Source: Haladaptatus pallidirubidus (GTDB lineage Archaea > Halobacteriota > Halobacteria > Halobacteriales > Haladaptataceae). Taken from it: a DNA stretch of 64,000 nt. This document shows, piece by piece, positions 1 through 9,038 of this stretch (position 1 is its first letter; each line of letters starts with the position of its first letter). Location: NCBI RefSeq assembly GCF_020700235.1, contig NZ_CP085301.1, forward strand, positions 1,984,001 through 2,048,000. Direction: 5' to 3'. The notes under the pieces were generated by a model. That model worked only from the letters and a program-made list of their open reading frames with translations, did no database searches and had not been told where the DNA came from. The translations under genes were made by a program, and so were the position numbers.

Positions 1-1176
1 CTGCGGGAGGGACGGACTTCCCGCGTGAGCGTTCATCCCGCCCGTCGCGTACAACGCGCCGCCGCTGAGGCTGACGGTCACCAGCAGTGCGACCGAGAAC
101 GTCACCACCGCCTCTCTGTCGAGTATCCTGAACGGTTCACGACGAAGCCACGGAATGAGTCCAACGAAGACGAACCGGGCGCTCACGAACGCCGCGATGA
201 GGAATACGAAGCGGGCTTCCTCGATCGTCACGGCGATGAGCAACAGCCACGCCGGGAGGAAATATTCGCGCTTCAATAGAAGCCAGATACAGCCGACGAC
301 GGCGGTCAGATGCCATATCGACAGCAACGGCGATTCGTTGAACTGCTGTTCGACCAACCGCTCCAGCGTCGGAATCGTGTTGCCGATTCCGCCGTGAGTT
401 CCCGCCGCGGAGGTGAACACGGTCGAACCGTGCGCGATCAGTACCGAACTCCACCACGGCGTCGTGAGCAGGACTGCTCCGAGACCGACGAACAAGCCCC
501 GAAGTAATCCGTCGAACGACCGGTCGAACCGAACGTACAGCAGGAGATAGCTCATCACGAAGAAAATCGTGTACATCGGGTGGGTGAGAATCGTCAGCGT
601 GAACGCGACGAGCGCGGGAACGAGCCATCTCGTGTCCGCCTCCCGGAACAGTTGTAATCCGGCGTAGATTCCGACGAGCGAAAACAGGAGAGCGGGGGCG
701 CGAACGATGCCTCCAGCCGAGATGTGCCACTGCAAAACCGGCGGACTGACAGCGACGAGGAGCGTCGCCAACGATGCCTGTGGTCGTGACCCTAGCAAAT
801 CGCGCGTGAAAAAGTACAGCGGAATCAGGTACGCGATGCTGACCAGTCCGGGGAGATACTGCGCGATGGTGAACGGGTCGAGTCCGGTTACGTCGAGCAG
901 CACGGCAGAAACGTAAAACATGAACGGCGGATACGCGAACGGCACCCCTTCCGCGGTGTAGCCAGGAATCGTTTCTGGAAGGACGTAGCCGTTTTCGCTG
1001 ATGCGTTCCGCGATGTGGAGGTACAGCCCCGCACCGAACGACGGATATGAATGCGAACTCACGTAAAAATAGAAGATGCAAATTCCGGCAAGGAGTCCCG
1101 GAACGAGCCATGGCAGTTCGTATCCGAGTCCCCGCGATTCCTGCGTCGTTTTTGAATCCGTTTGATGACTAGCCAT
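1..1176 (-). CDS. Polytopic membrane protein, GT-C-like glycosyltransferase (3' end outside window)
   Basis: The reading frame opens at an ATG at 1176 and is still open at base 1, so 392 codons are visible and the C-terminus is missing. After a short polar N-terminus (about 20 residues) come a first membrane helix and a long loop containing SYPSFGAGLYLH and AERISENGY. Many hydrophobic helices with short polar turns follow. This layout fits GT-C-fold lipid-linked sugar transferases or related eight- to thirteen-helix membrane proteins of haloarchaea. I see no decisive catalytic motif, so the enzyme call is inference. The next gene (ABC permease) is on the same strand but more than 200 bases upstream, so co-transcription is unlikely. 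Confidence 0.65.
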   Translation of the reverse strand, partial: MASHQTDSKTTQESRGLGYELPWLVPGLLAGICIFYFYVSSHSYPSFGAGLYLHIAERISENGYVLPETIPGYTAEGVPFAYPPFMFYVSAVLLDVTGLDPFTIAQYLPGLVSIAYLIPLYFFTRDLLGSRPQASLATLLVAVSPPVLQWHISAGGIVRAPALLFSLVGIYAGLQLFREADTRWLVPALVAFTLTILTHPMYTIFFVMSYLLLYVRFDRSFDGLLRGLFVGLGAVLLTTPWWSSVLIAHGSTVFTSAAGTHGGIGNTIPTLERLVEQQFNESPLLSIWHLTAVVGCIWLLLKREYFLPAWLLLIAVTIEEARFVFLIAAFVSARFVFVGLIPWLRREPFRILDREAVVTFSVALLVTVSLSGGALYATGGMNAHAGSPSLPQ

Positions 1177-1383
1177 GGGTAAAATCGACTGGCCGCTCAA
1201 GAGCGCCTGGCGGCGGTGTTCTCGTTCGAAAAAACCATCGCAGGATTCACTCTTTGTTATCCAGTGGCTATTGGTGGGATACCGACGAATACTGACCGCA
1301 GAGTGATGGTAGGTGTCCGTTCACGCCGCGGTAACGGTGGCTTGCGGCGACCGTCGCGATCCGAAATCACAAAAAAGCGATAG

Positions 1384-2643
1384 TTACTCGTATCGCAGCG
1401 CATCGATGGGGTCCGTCTGCGCGGCATCCCACGCGGGATAGATTCCTGCGAGGACGCCGACCAGCACGCCCACTGCGACCGCGATACCGAACCATTCAGG
1501 GCGGAACGCGAGCGGCAGGCCGATAATCTCGGCGGCGACGTACCCACCGGCCAGTCCGACGAGTGCGCCGACCGCCGATCCGAAAAGGCCGAGCAGAATC
1601 GCTTCGAGCAGGAACAACTGGAGAACGTCGTTGTTTCGCGCCCCGACGGCTTTCATGATGCCGATTTCTTTGGTTCGCTCCGTGACGCTGACGAGCATGA
1701 TGTTGGCGATGCCGATGGCACCGACGACCAGCGAGATGAGTGCGATGCCGGTGATGTACGCGGTGAACGTGTTGCTCACCTGCCTGACCTGATTGACGAG
1801 TTCGTCCTGCGTCGTGACCTTGAACCGGTAGCTCTCGGATTTTAGCTCCCGTGCGTCGGACTGTTCGCCGAGATACGTGTATACGCGACCCTGCACCGAA
1901 TCAACCTGCGACGGACTTTCCGCAAGCACCAGCGCCCGTCCGTAGACGCGCTGGTTCTCGTTCGCCGAAGGACTGTACACCGTCCGCTGGTAGAACGGGT
2001 CGGTCGGCGCGTAAATTTGCGGCGACGCCTCGTCGCTGATACCGAGTGCCGACTGTTCTGTCGGTTCGACGATGCCGACTACCGTCGCGTTCACCTGTTC
2101 CCCTCCCGATGCGCGCGTGACGGAGACGGTGTCCCCGACGGTGACGTTTTCTTCCCCAAACATCCTCGTCGCCGGGCGATTCAGGACGACTTCCCGTTCG
2201 CCGCTCTGAAACGACCCGCCCGCGACGAACTCTTGATTTCTCACGTCGAAATACGGCGGGGTCGTCACCACGACCCACTGCCGCCCGATCGTCGAGTTGT
2301 TGAACTCGACGGCCGAAGCCGCGACGCCGCTCTCCGGGACGGCGGCCTCGACGCCCTGTAGCGACCGAATTTCGTCCATATCGTGTTCGGTGAAAACGGT
2401 TTGTCCTCCGCTTCCGAGGTCCGGAAGTCCGGTTTCGCTCTGCGACTGCGCTGATACGTACATCGTCGCCGCGTTCCCTCCCGCGACGGTGCTGATGATG
2501 TCCGCTTGTAGACTCGCGCCGAGCGTGACGAACGTGATGACCGCGGCCACGCCGATGATGACGCCGAGCGTCGTCAGCGTTGAGCGAAGTTTGTGTTCGC
2601 GAATGTTTCGCCAACTGATTCGAAGGCTCTCGAAGAGGTTCAT
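1384..2643 (-). CDS. ABC transporter permease, MacB/FtsX type
   Basis: A permease of the MacB/LolCDE family, which moves lipoproteins, peptides or drugs out of the membrane with energy from a separate ATPase. The N-terminal helix (residues about 20-45, LGVIIGVAAVI) is followed by a large extracytoplasmic domain (about 50-285). Three C-terminal helices form the FtsX domain, including the typical VTERTKEIGIMKAVGA coupling segment. I chose the ATG at 2643 because the protein then begins MNLFESLRISWRNI, as in the family. An in-frame start at 2691 would add 16 polar residues. No ATPase gene lies on either side, although such permeases are normally encoded beside one, so it must use a partner made elsewhere. 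Confidence 0.88.
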   Translation of the reverse strand: MNLFESLRISWRNIREHKLRSTLTTLGVIIGVAAVITFVTLGASLQADIISTVAGGNAATMYVSAQSQSETGLPDLGSGGQTVFTEHDMDEIRSLQGVEAAVPESGVAASAVEFNNSTIGRQWVVVTTPPYFDVRNQEFVAGGSFQSGEREVVLNRPATRMFGEENVTVGDTVSVTRASGGEQVNATVVGIVEPTEQSALGISDEASPQIYAPTDPFYQRTVYSPSANENQRVYGRALVLAESPSQVDSVQGRVYTYLGEQSDARELKSESYRFKVTTQDELVNQVRQVSNTFTAYITGIALISLVVGAIGIANIMLVSVTERTKEIGIMKAVGARNNDVLQLFLLEAILLGLFGSAVGALVGLAGGYVAAEIIGLPLAFRPEWFGIAVAVGVLVGVLAGIYPAWDAAQTDPIDALRYE

Positions 2644-2775
2644 CCGCCCCAATCGTTCATCGTGTCTTTCATTCTCTCGACTACCCGTCACGACCTACGA
2701 TAGCATCCGTCAAAAGTCTATGACTGGAAACGCTAGCTTAAACGCTTGAAACGCGAGATTATCGGCGATTCGGGT

Positions 2776-3207
2776 TTACGACGGCTCGTCCATTCGAACC
2801 GTCAGCACCGGTCGTTCGGAAAGTCGAACGATTTTCTCCGTTACGCTCCCGAGGAGGTAGCGATCGATGCCCCGTCTGCCGTGCGTCCCCATCACGATGA
2901 GGTCGATGTCGTGGTCGTCGGCGAAATCGAGGATGGTCCTGTACGGCGTTCCGCGGGGAATCGACGTTCGAACGTCGATTCCCGCATCTCTCGCCCGCCG
3001 TTCGATGTCGTCCACCGCTTGCTCGCCCTCCTGCTGGAGTTCCTCGTACAGCATGTCCGCCCGAACGTCCGGCGGGATTGCGGTTTGGTCAACTATCGAG
3101 ATGACGTACAGTCGCGCGTCGTAGGTGTCCGCGAGATTGATGGCCTGTTCGACGGCTCTGTCCGCCGCGTCGCTCCCGTCCGTGGGCAGGAGGATTCGAT
3201 CGTACAT
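2776..3207 (-). CDS. Universal stress protein, UspA family
   Basis: A 143-residue single-domain Usp. It begins MYDRILLPTDGSDAA, the usual first strand plus nucleotide-binding loop. It ends with GTHGRRGIDRYLLGSVTE, which matches the ATP-binding pattern G-x2-G-x9-G-S. It should therefore be an ATP-binding, dimeric cytoplasmic stress protein. It stands alone between an ABC permease and an MFS gene on the same strand, with its own upstream gap. Two further Usp genes in the window (46877 and 52746) keep this pattern less well. Confidence 0.93.
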   Translation of the reverse strand: MYDRILLPTDGSDAADRAVEQAINLADTYDARLYVISIVDQTAIPPDVRADMLYEELQQEGEQAVDDIERRARDAGIDVRTSIPRGTPYRTILDFADDHDIDLIVMGTHGRRGIDRYLLGSVTEKIVRLSERPVLTVRMDEPS

Positions 3208-3320
3208 CGCATCTATTTCACGTTCCCTATCGGCAAATGATTACTGGCGGCGTTCACGGAGCCCGGATTGGTCCGTCCCCGCACATAAAACCACGCCGGT
3301 TAGCGACAGTAATCTGTACC

Positions 3321-4619
3321 TCAGTCAGCGGGAGTCGTGCGTCTACCCACCTGCACAGCAGTCAAGAGTATGTAGCAGATGGGAACCATCAGTAGCCCAC
3401 CGAGAACGAACGGAACCCAGTACGCCACCGCGGCGTACAGTCCGCCCGCCGCGACGGGACCGACCGCTCTGGCGATACTCCCCCCGCTCTGCGTGAGTCC
3501 GAACGCGCCGCCCTGTTCGTCCGCGGACGCGCTCTTCGAGACCAGCGTGTTGAGCGATACGTTTGCAAATCCGTTGCCGACCGCGAGGGGCGTGAGGACG
3601 AACAACAGCGCGAGCAGTCCGCCGGAAAGCGGACCGATGGTCGGAAATAGCCGTCCGATTTCGGGTGAAAACGGAATGGCGGCCAGCGTCACGAGTTCGA
3701 GCGAAACGCCGATCAGCGCGATGGTTCGCTCGCCGAATCGGTCGGTGAGCCGCCCGATGAGCCCCCCTTGTACGATGGCGATGACGACGCCGACGTACGC
3801 GAGGACGTAGCCGTTCATCGTCGTGCCGTAGCCGTACTTCTGCTCCGTGAACAGCACGAACATGCTCTCCATCCCCGAGAAGGCGAGCGAGAGGAGGAAA
3901 AACGAGACGACGAGTCCCGACAGCGCCGGGTCGGAAAGCGAATCGAACAAACGTGCGAGTCTGGGTGTTTCGAGCATTCCGGACGGTTCCCTCTCCGCGG
4001 AGCGCTTGGTTCGCGTCTCCGGAAGGACGAAAAACGCGACGGCGAGGTTTAGCGCGCAGATTCCCGCGGCGAGGAAACTCGGGAGCGAGAACCGATTTAT
4101 CGGAACCATTTCGGGCGACAACCCGCGAACGAATGCGATTGCGGCGTCGCTCGAAGCGAGTCCGCCGAGCGCCGGGCCGAACACGAACCCCAATCCGAAC
4201 GCCGCACCGATGAGGCCCAATCCCTTCGCGCGGTCTTCCGGCGGCGTGACGTCCGCGATGTAGGCCTGTGCGGTTGCGATGTTGCCGCCCATCGCGCCCG
4301 CGAAGAGTCGCGCGAGAAAGAGGACGGCGAGACTTTCGGCCAATCCGAACAGCGTCCACGCGAGGACGCTTCCGAACAGCGATAGGAGGAGAATGGGTCG
4401 TCTGCCACTTTCGTCGGAGAGTCGTCCGAGAATCGGTGCAAAGACGAACTGCGTAATCGAGTAGGAGGCGAGAAGGAGGCCGACGACGAGTTCGTTCGCG
4501 CCGAACTGCGTGGCGTACAGCGGGATGATGGGAATCAGGATACCGAACCCGAGTAGGTCGACGAAGACGATCGCGAACACCGTCGCCAGCGCGTGATTCG
4601 AACCGGTTCCCTCGGCCAT
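3321..4619 (-). CDS. MFS transporter, TetA-like drug/metabolite exporter
   Basis: A 432-residue major-facilitator protein with about 12 membrane helices. The loop between helices 2 and 3 has the MFS signature GRLSDESGRRPILL, and helix 1 has FVDLLGFGILIPIIPLY, typical of TetA/DHA1 proton antiporters. The ATG at 4619 overlaps the TAA of the upstream CopD-like gene (TAATG), so the two are translationally coupled. A longer in-frame extension would add a very arginine-rich leader and is not credible. The substrate is unknown. Confidence 0.9.
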   Translation of the reverse strand: MAEGTGSNHALATVFAIVFVDLLGFGILIPIIPLYATQFGANELVVGLLLASYSITQFVFAPILGRLSDESGRRPILLLSLFGSVLAWTLFGLAESLAVLFLARLFAGAMGGNIATAQAYIADVTPPEDRAKGLGLIGAAFGLGFVFGPALGGLASSDAAIAFVRGLSPEMVPINRFSLPSFLAAGICALNLAVAFFVLPETRTKRSAEREPSGMLETPRLARLFDSLSDPALSGLVVSFFLLSLAFSGMESMFVLFTEQKYGYGTTMNGYVLAYVGVVIAIVQGGLIGRLTDRFGERTIALIGVSLELVTLAAIPFSPEIGRLFPTIGPLSGGLLALLFVLTPLAVGNGFANVSLNTLVSKSASADEQGGAFGLTQSGGSIARAVGPVAAGGLYAAVAYWVPFVLGGLLMVPICYILLTAVQVGRRTTPAD

Positions 4620-5056
4620 TACAATCTTCCGGCGACGATGAGGAGGCCGACGGCCACGACGCCCGCGGCGTAAAACCACGTCGCGTAGGCGGAGGCAGCG
4701 CGCATCGCGCCGTCGTCCAGATTTTTCATCAGGCGACTACTCGCGGCGTGGCTCAGGCCGGTCAGGACGAACCAGAGCGCGACCATGGTGAGGACGAGGT
4801 GACCCCGCGAACTCCCGCCGAGGAGTTCGACGGTGTACCGCGTCCCGGCGAGATGTCCGCCGGTGGTAAACAGGACGAGTGAAGCTAGCATGGAAAACCG
4901 CGAGAACCGTTTGGTGAGCCATCTGAGGCCGTCGGTGCCGAGATGGCCTTTCCGGGCCGCGGGAATTACGAGGACCGCCATGAACAGCGTCCACCCGGCC
5001 CAGACGCCAGCGAAAACGGTGTGTAAAACCTGCATCAGTACGTCGATTAGTGCCAT
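4619..5056 (-). CDS. CopD-like four-helix membrane protein
   Basis: A 145-residue integral membrane protein with four predicted helices. Helix 1 carries VLMQVLHTVFAGVWAGWTLFM, with the conserved histidine and the small-x3-small spacing of CopD/YcnJ-type and DUF2269-like proteins. Helix 2 has FSMLASLVLFTTGGHLAG, with another histidine. The stop codon overlaps the start of the MFS gene by one base, so both are probably made from one message. A TATA-like TATTTGAG lies about 29 bases upstream on this strand, which fits a leaderless start at 5056. A role in copper or other metal handling is suggested by family only. Confidence 0.7.
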   Translation of the reverse strand: MALIDVLMQVLHTVFAGVWAGWTLFMAVLVIPAARKGHLGTDGLRWLTKRFSRFSMLASLVLFTTGGHLAGTRYTVELLGGSSRGHLVLTMVALWFVLTGLSHAASSRLMKNLDDGAMRAASAYATWFYAAGVVAVGLLIVAGRL

Positions 5057-5131
5057 TTTCCGGAGGTTGTCACAGACTCCTCAAATAGCTTCGGATGGAA
5101 GTCGATACTGTATAATCCGATTCCGATTATG

Positions 5132-5767
5132 ATGTCGAAAACAGACAGAGGGCGTGAGGTCTTATCGCCCGCTGACAGAGCGTATCTGCTCGGCGAGGCG
5201 GAGATGGAACACGATCAATCGAAGCGCAACGTGGAGGCGCGAATCCGTCAACGCGTTACCGATGGTATCCTCGATTTTTCCATCCTCGTTCACCATCTGA
5301 AGAAGAAAGACCGAAGACAGATTTTCCGCAGTGCGGAAGACGACGCGTTCATGAACGGTTTGATGGCGATGTTCTCGTTTACGTACATTGGAATGCGAGA
5401 AAGTAGCGTCGAGTTCGCGCACACGCTGGAGCCGGCGGTTCGCAAAGCGGAGGAGGTTCACGCCGCGGACACGCTCGGACAGACGGTTTCCGTTGACGTG
5501 CAGTTCGACGTCGAAACGGAAATTGAAACTGTAGTGGCCGACGTGGTGGACTCCATCGACGCCGGAAAGCCGGTAACGCCTGCGGAACTGTTCTCGGCGA
5601 TGGTCGGCAGTACCGTGCTCGACGACGCAGACGAAGTGCTCCTTCAATTGGGCACTGACGACGGTCTGTTCAAAGAAGAGGATTTCGTGACCCACTTCGC
5701 AACCTATCACGATGCCGAACTGCGATGGCTTCCATACTATCGCGTCAAAGCCGTGATAGAAGAGTAG
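5132..5767 (+). CDS. Conserved haloarchaeal protein of unknown function
   Basis: A soluble, acidic protein of 211 residues. It begins MSKTDRGREVLSPADRAYLLGE and continues as a mostly helical N-terminal half with many charged residues. The second half has VETEIETVVADVVDS and an FYT-like C-terminal segment. Tandem ATGs occur at 5129 and 5132; the second gives the usual MSKTDRG beginning. I recognise it as a recurrent haloarchaeal protein but know no function. Its neighbours (a CopD-like gene running away from it and a convergent HTH regulator) give no clue. Confidence 0.8.
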   Translation: MSKTDRGREVLSPADRAYLLGEAEMEHDQSKRNVEARIRQRVTDGILDFSILVHHLKKKDRRQIFRSAEDDAFMNGLMAMFSFTYIGMRESSVEFAHTLEPAVRKAEEVHAADTLGQTVSVDVQFDVETEIETVVADVVDSIDAGKPVTPAELFSAMVGSTVLDDADEVLLQLGTDDGLFKEEDFVTHFATYHDAELRWLPYYRVKAVIEE

Positions 5768-5836
5768 ACGATAGAATCCGTCGTATTGCAGCAGTTAAGC
5801 CGTCGATTCCGAACAGTGGCGGCGGTTCGAATCGGG

Positions 5837-6235
5837 CTAAACGGGTTTTCCGGGTCGTTCGGTTTCGTCGTACTTGTCCTCGAACTCCTGAATCAGTTGT
5901 CCCATCTTCGCGTACCACTCGTTCAGCATCCGCTGCATCTCGTGTGACACTTCGCCGGGGTTGGTCGGTCGGTAGACGTGATAGTAGCCGCCTTGATCGT
6001 AGTTTACCTGCTCTTTCTGGATAAAACCGGCCTGAAGGAGACGCTGGATGGAGCGGTAGGCGGTCGAACGCTCGCGCTCGATTCGCTCCGCGATGTCGTC
6101 GATGGTCAGCGACTCTTCGCTCTCCACGACGACCTGATAGCAATGCCTGTCGAGTTCTTTCAATCCGTGTATACACTCCAACAGACCTTCACACTCCATA
6201 TCCTGCTGAAGATACTCCGCCATCGAGTTTGCCAT
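5837..6235 (-). CDS. TrmB/MarR-like HTH regulator beside the sulfur locus
   Basis: A 132-residue winged-helix protein. Residues about 40-75 contain SLTIDDIAERIERERSTAYRS, a clear helix-turn-helix, followed by a GFIQKEQVNY wing. C15, C21 and C32 lie in the N-terminal helices, ahead of the DNA-binding domain. It is the last gene on this strand in a run of sulfur-trafficking genes (YeeE/YedE pair, rhodanese/MBL fusion), so it is the likely local regulator. Sensing persulfide or thiol through the cysteines is inference; no ligand can be read from the sequence. Confidence 0.85.
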   Translation of the reverse strand: MANSMAEYLQQDMECEGLLECIHGLKELDRHCYQVVVESEESLTIDDIAERIERERSTAYRSIQRLLQAGFIQKEQVNYDQGGYYHVYRPTNPGEVSHEMQRMLNEWYAKMGQLIQEFEDKYDETERPGKPV

Positions 6236-6332
6236 TGTCTACGCGAAAGTTGGTCGCTGAGACGTAAAAGGATTTTGCAAGGTTTTCACAACACTCTATC
6301 GATGGGGGTTCCACGGACGCGCTCTGGTTCGA

Positions 6333-6815
6333 TTAGTCTCCGCTGGTTATCGAGTTCACGGCCGTTGAACGGCGTTTTCGCCACAACCCTTGGAGATACG
6401 CACCGACGAACATCCCGCTGATTCCGAACAGGATGCGGTAGTTCCCTAACCCGACGCTGGCGTAGGCTGCTCCTGGACAGATGCCCGAGATACCCCACCC
6501 GACGCCGAAGATGGCGCCGCCGCCGAGCACGTTTTTGTCGAACGATTTCAGTCGTCTGGCGTACGGTTTACCGGTTAGTGGCGCTCGTCTCGACAGGCGG
6601 GTTGCGGCGGCGAACGTCGTGCCGGTGACGAACGCCGCACCGCCCATGACGAACAGCAGGCCGAAATCGTCGAACTGGAGGAACTGGAGGACGACTTCGG
6701 GTTTGGCCATCTGGCTGAAGCCGAGTCCGAATCCGAAGATGCCGCCGCCGCCCAGTATCAGGAGCATGAACAGCGGCCCGCGTTCGTTCCGTCCCGTGCT
6801 TTTCGTCCCGCTCAT
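6333..6815 (-). CDS. YeeE/YedE family transporter, second half
   Basis: A 160-residue membrane protein with four or so helices. It carries the family's cysteine motif GWGISGICPGAAYASVG near residue 115. In YeeE/YedE (TsuA, PmpA/B) proteins such cysteines relay thiosulfate or persulfide sulfur through the membrane. Here the usual single polypeptide is split into two adjacent genes, each with its own cysteine motif. The ATG at 6815 overlaps the TGA of the upstream half (ATGA), so the two are translationally coupled. Confidence 0.88.
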   Translation of the reverse strand: MSGTKSTGRNERGPLFMLLILGGGGIFGFGLGFSQMAKPEVVLQFLQFDDFGLLFVMGGAAFVTGTTFAAATRLSRRAPLTGKPYARRLKSFDKNVLGGGAIFGVGWGISGICPGAAYASVGLGNYRILFGISGMFVGAYLQGLWRKRRSTAVNSITSGD

Positions 6816-7330
6816 GGCGACACCCCCATTCCAACCGCCTGCATCAGCTGTGCGGTTCCAATTGCAATCGTCATGAACGTCGCCACGTTGACGATGGAGG
6901 TGGACGACGCCGACCCGACGCCGCAGACGCCGTGGCCGGACGTGCAGCCCTTTCCGATACGCGTTCCGATGCCGACGAGGACACCCCCGCCGAGGAGACG
7001 CCACCACACCACGTCGGTCGTCCAGATTTCGCCGTGGAAGGCGGCCTGATAGATGACCGCGCCGCCGACCACTCCGAGCGTGAAGACGACGCGCCAATCG
7101 CGGGAGGCGAGATATTTCGCCTTCTGAAACCGCGGTACGTCGGAGACGTATGAGAGCGTCGTTTCCAAGAACGTACTCGCTCCGGCGATAATTCCCGAGC
7201 CGAGGTAGATGACGGCGACGCCGAGTCCGATGAATACGCCACCGATGGCGTAGTGGGAGACGCCGTTCGGGAACAGCTCTGCGAACGTGAGTGCTGGCAT
7301 GAGTGCCGATAGTAGTGACGGAATTTCCAT
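6812..7330 (-). CDS. YeeE/YedE family transporter, first half
   Basis: A 172-residue membrane protein. Its helices contain GVFIGLGVAVIYLGSGIIAGAS and, near residue 130, the motif GKGCTSGHGVCG, the sulfur-relay signature of YeeE/YedE proteins. It pairs with the gene that overlaps its 3' end. It starts 18 bases after the rhodanese/MBL fusion ends, and all three genes are on one strand, so a single operon carrying sulfur import and persulfide handling is likely. Confidence 0.88.
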   Translation of the reverse strand: MEIPSLLSALMPALTFAELFPNGVSHYAIGGVFIGLGVAVIYLGSGIIAGASTFLETTLSYVSDVPRFQKAKYLASRDWRVVFTLGVVGGAVIYQAAFHGEIWTTDVVWWRLLGGGVLVGIGTRIGKGCTSGHGVCGVGSASSTSIVNVATFMTIAIGTAQLMQAVGMGVSP

Positions 7331-7348
7331 CTGTTCTCTCCCGCCGCG

Positions 7349-8554
7349 TTAGTCGCTCGTGAGCGAGTCGCGACTCGCGGCGCAGTTGTTGGGTCCGAGT
7401 TCGAGTTCGAACGCTTCCTCGTCGTCTGTGTCCCGTTCGCCCAAGTTCGTTGCGATGATGTCCTCGTAGTTCGCGGGGCGCGGCGGCATGTCCGAGGTGA
7501 TGAAATTCACGAACTCGTCGCGGCTCATCGAGAGCGCGTCCATCGACTCGGTCAAATCACCGATCGTCGCGGTGTACGTGCCGTCATCGGCGGAGGTCGC
7601 CGAATCGCTGAAATGCGCTGGCGCGACCACGGTTTCGTCGACGAGCGACAGAATCCGCTCTTGCAGCGTTTCGTAGAGCGTTTTCGCGGCCTCCGGCGCA
7701 CCCTCGTCACCTTCTTCGAGGTCGGGCCGGGCTACGCTCTCGGTGAAGAGGGTATCACCCGTGAACAGTACGTCGCCGACCCGATCGGAGGTCATCCCCG
7801 ACGTGTGGCCGGGCGTGTGAATCACGTCGATTTCGACGTTCCCCAGCGGGAGTTTCTCGCCGTCTTCAACCGTTCGATACGACGCGTCGTAGCCGATACC
7901 GCGGGCGTCTGCGGGAGCGGGAACGACCGCTTCGGCACTGCTCGACTCCGCCACGCTCCGGACGCCGCTCACGTGGTCTGCGTGGACGTGCGTGTCGATG
8001 GCGTATCTCAGTTTGGCACCGCGTGCTTTTGCATTCGAGACGTACTCGTCTGCGAACGCTCGAAGCGGGTCGATGACCGCCGCTTCGTCGTCGGAGACGA
8101 CGAGATAAGACAGACACCTGCTGGAGGGTCGCTGATACTGAATGACCGTCGTCTCCGCGTTTTTGTTCTCGTTTTCGCTTTCGATTTTGCGGAGTTTGAG
8201 AACCCGCGCCCAGCCTTTCATCCCGTCTTCGAGGTGATACACGTTGTAGCCGCGCTCCGCGAACAGTCCGGCGATGTATTCGCTTGACCCACCCTTTGCA
8301 CAAAGGACGGTCACTTCCTCGTCCTTCGGAACCGGGTCGAACAGTTCGTCGTTCGGGTCGTCCGCGAGATATTCGAAATAGGGCACGTTGCTACTCTCGA
8401 CGTTTTCGCCGTCGATTTTCCACTTCTCGTACTCGTCGGTTGCGCGAACGTCGAGTAGCGTGACGGATTCGCCCGTGTCGATTCGCTCGTACAGTTCGTT
8501 CGGGGTTACCGTCTCGACTTCGGCAGTCGGTGACGGAAACGGTGATTCGCTCAT
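7349..8554 (-). CDS. Rhodanese / metallo-beta-lactamase (persulfide dioxygenase-like) fusion
   Basis: A 401-residue two-domain enzyme. Residues about 10-125 form a rhodanese domain with active-site loop CAKGGSS near residue 109. Residues about 135-370 form a metallo-beta-lactamase domain of the ETHE1/Blh type, with THVHADHVSG, HTPGHTSGM and FTGDTLF as metal-binding segments. Related fusions (CstB, PRF) oxidise protein or glutathione persulfide to sulfite or thiosulfate and transfer sulfane sulfur. Here the rhodanese is N-terminal, the reverse of the usual order. The gene is divergent from tusA and heads the operon with the two YeeE/YedE halves. Confidence 0.9.
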   Translation of the reverse strand: MSESPFPSPTAEVETVTPNELYERIDTGESVTLLDVRATDEYEKWKIDGENVESSNVPYFEYLADDPNDELFDPVPKDEEVTVLCAKGGSSEYIAGLFAERGYNVYHLEDGMKGWARVLKLRKIESENENKNAETTVIQYQRPSSRCLSYLVVSDDEAAVIDPLRAFADEYVSNAKARGAKLRYAIDTHVHADHVSGVRSVAESSSAEAVVPAPADARGIGYDASYRTVEDGEKLPLGNVEIDVIHTPGHTSGMTSDRVGDVLFTGDTLFTESVARPDLEEGDEGAPEAAKTLYETLQERILSLVDETVVAPAHFSDSATSADDGTYTATIGDLTESMDALSMSRDEFVNFITSDMPPRPANYEDIIATNLGERDTDDEEAFELELGPNNCAASRDSLTSD

Positions 8555-8596
8555 GGACAGCAGTAGGTATCGGACACAGACAGAAAAGGGTTCGCA

Positions 8597-8623
8597 TAGT
8601 ATTCCAAATCATCTGCAATACTA
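8597..8623. promoter_or_regulatory. Inverted repeat upstream of the rhodanese/MBL gene
   Basis: TAGTATT at 8597-8603 is mirrored exactly by AATACTA at 8617-8623, with a 13-base spacer. It lies 43-69 bases ahead of the fusion gene's start, in the divergent region shared with tusA. Half-site size and spacing suit a dimeric winged-helix protein such as the local HTH regulator. Function is inferred. Confidence 0.4.
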
Positions 8624-8732
8624 AATTGAGGTATGTGATTCTTGTAGGCTGTTTTGAGTGCTTAAACAGTGTTTCTCTGTTATTCTGTTGTGCATGTAAG
8701 GCACAATATCCAACACTCTTTTAATGGTTCGA

Positions 8733-8742
8733 ACAATATTGT
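8733..8742. promoter_or_regulatory. Palindrome ACAATATTGT in the tusA promoter
   Basis: A perfect 10-base palindrome directly downstream of a TATA-like CTTTTAATGG (8718-8727) and ahead of two CCAATA direct repeats (8743-8748 and 8752-8757). A protein bound here would cover the expected tusA transcription start, a position typical of repression. Confidence 0.35.
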
Positions 8743-8778
8743 CCAATAGATCCAATAAAACACATTGGTGACTTCACA

Positions 8779-9036
8779 ATGAGTTCGAAATTCGACATCA
8801 CGGAGACGCTCGACGTAACAGGACTGAACTGCCCGATGCCGGTCGTCAAGACGAAGCAGGCGACCGACGGACTGACCGACGGCGACGTGCTGGAAGTTGT
8901 CGCAACCGACTCCGGGAGCATGAGCGACCTGAAGGGCTGGGCGAACACGACAGACGGCGTCGAACTGCTCGAACAGCAAGAAGACGAATCTGGTGGCGAA
9001 GCGGTGTACCGCCACTTCGTCCGGAAAACGGTGTAA
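8779..9036 (+). CDS. tusA: TusA/SirA-like sulfur carrier protein
   Basis: An 85-residue protein with the family's signature GLNCPMPVVKTKQ near residue 18. The cysteine of the CPxP motif carries the persulfide. TusA proteins receive sulfane sulfur from rhodaneses or cysteine desulfurases and pass it to DsrE-type proteins and to tRNA thiolation or sulfur oxidation pathways. It is separated by 2 bases from the DsrE-like gene, so the pair is an operon, and it is divergent from the rhodanese/MBL fusion. Confidence 0.93.
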   Translation: MSSKFDITETLDVTGLNCPMPVVKTKQATDGLTDGDVLEVVATDSGSMSDLKGWANTTDGVELLEQQEDESGGEAVYRHFVRKTV

Positions 9037-9038
9037 GT

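Noticed and set aside
5822..5845. GGTTCGAATCGGG resembling a tRNA T-loop
   Set aside because: No cloverleaf can be drawn around it and it lies between two protein genes.
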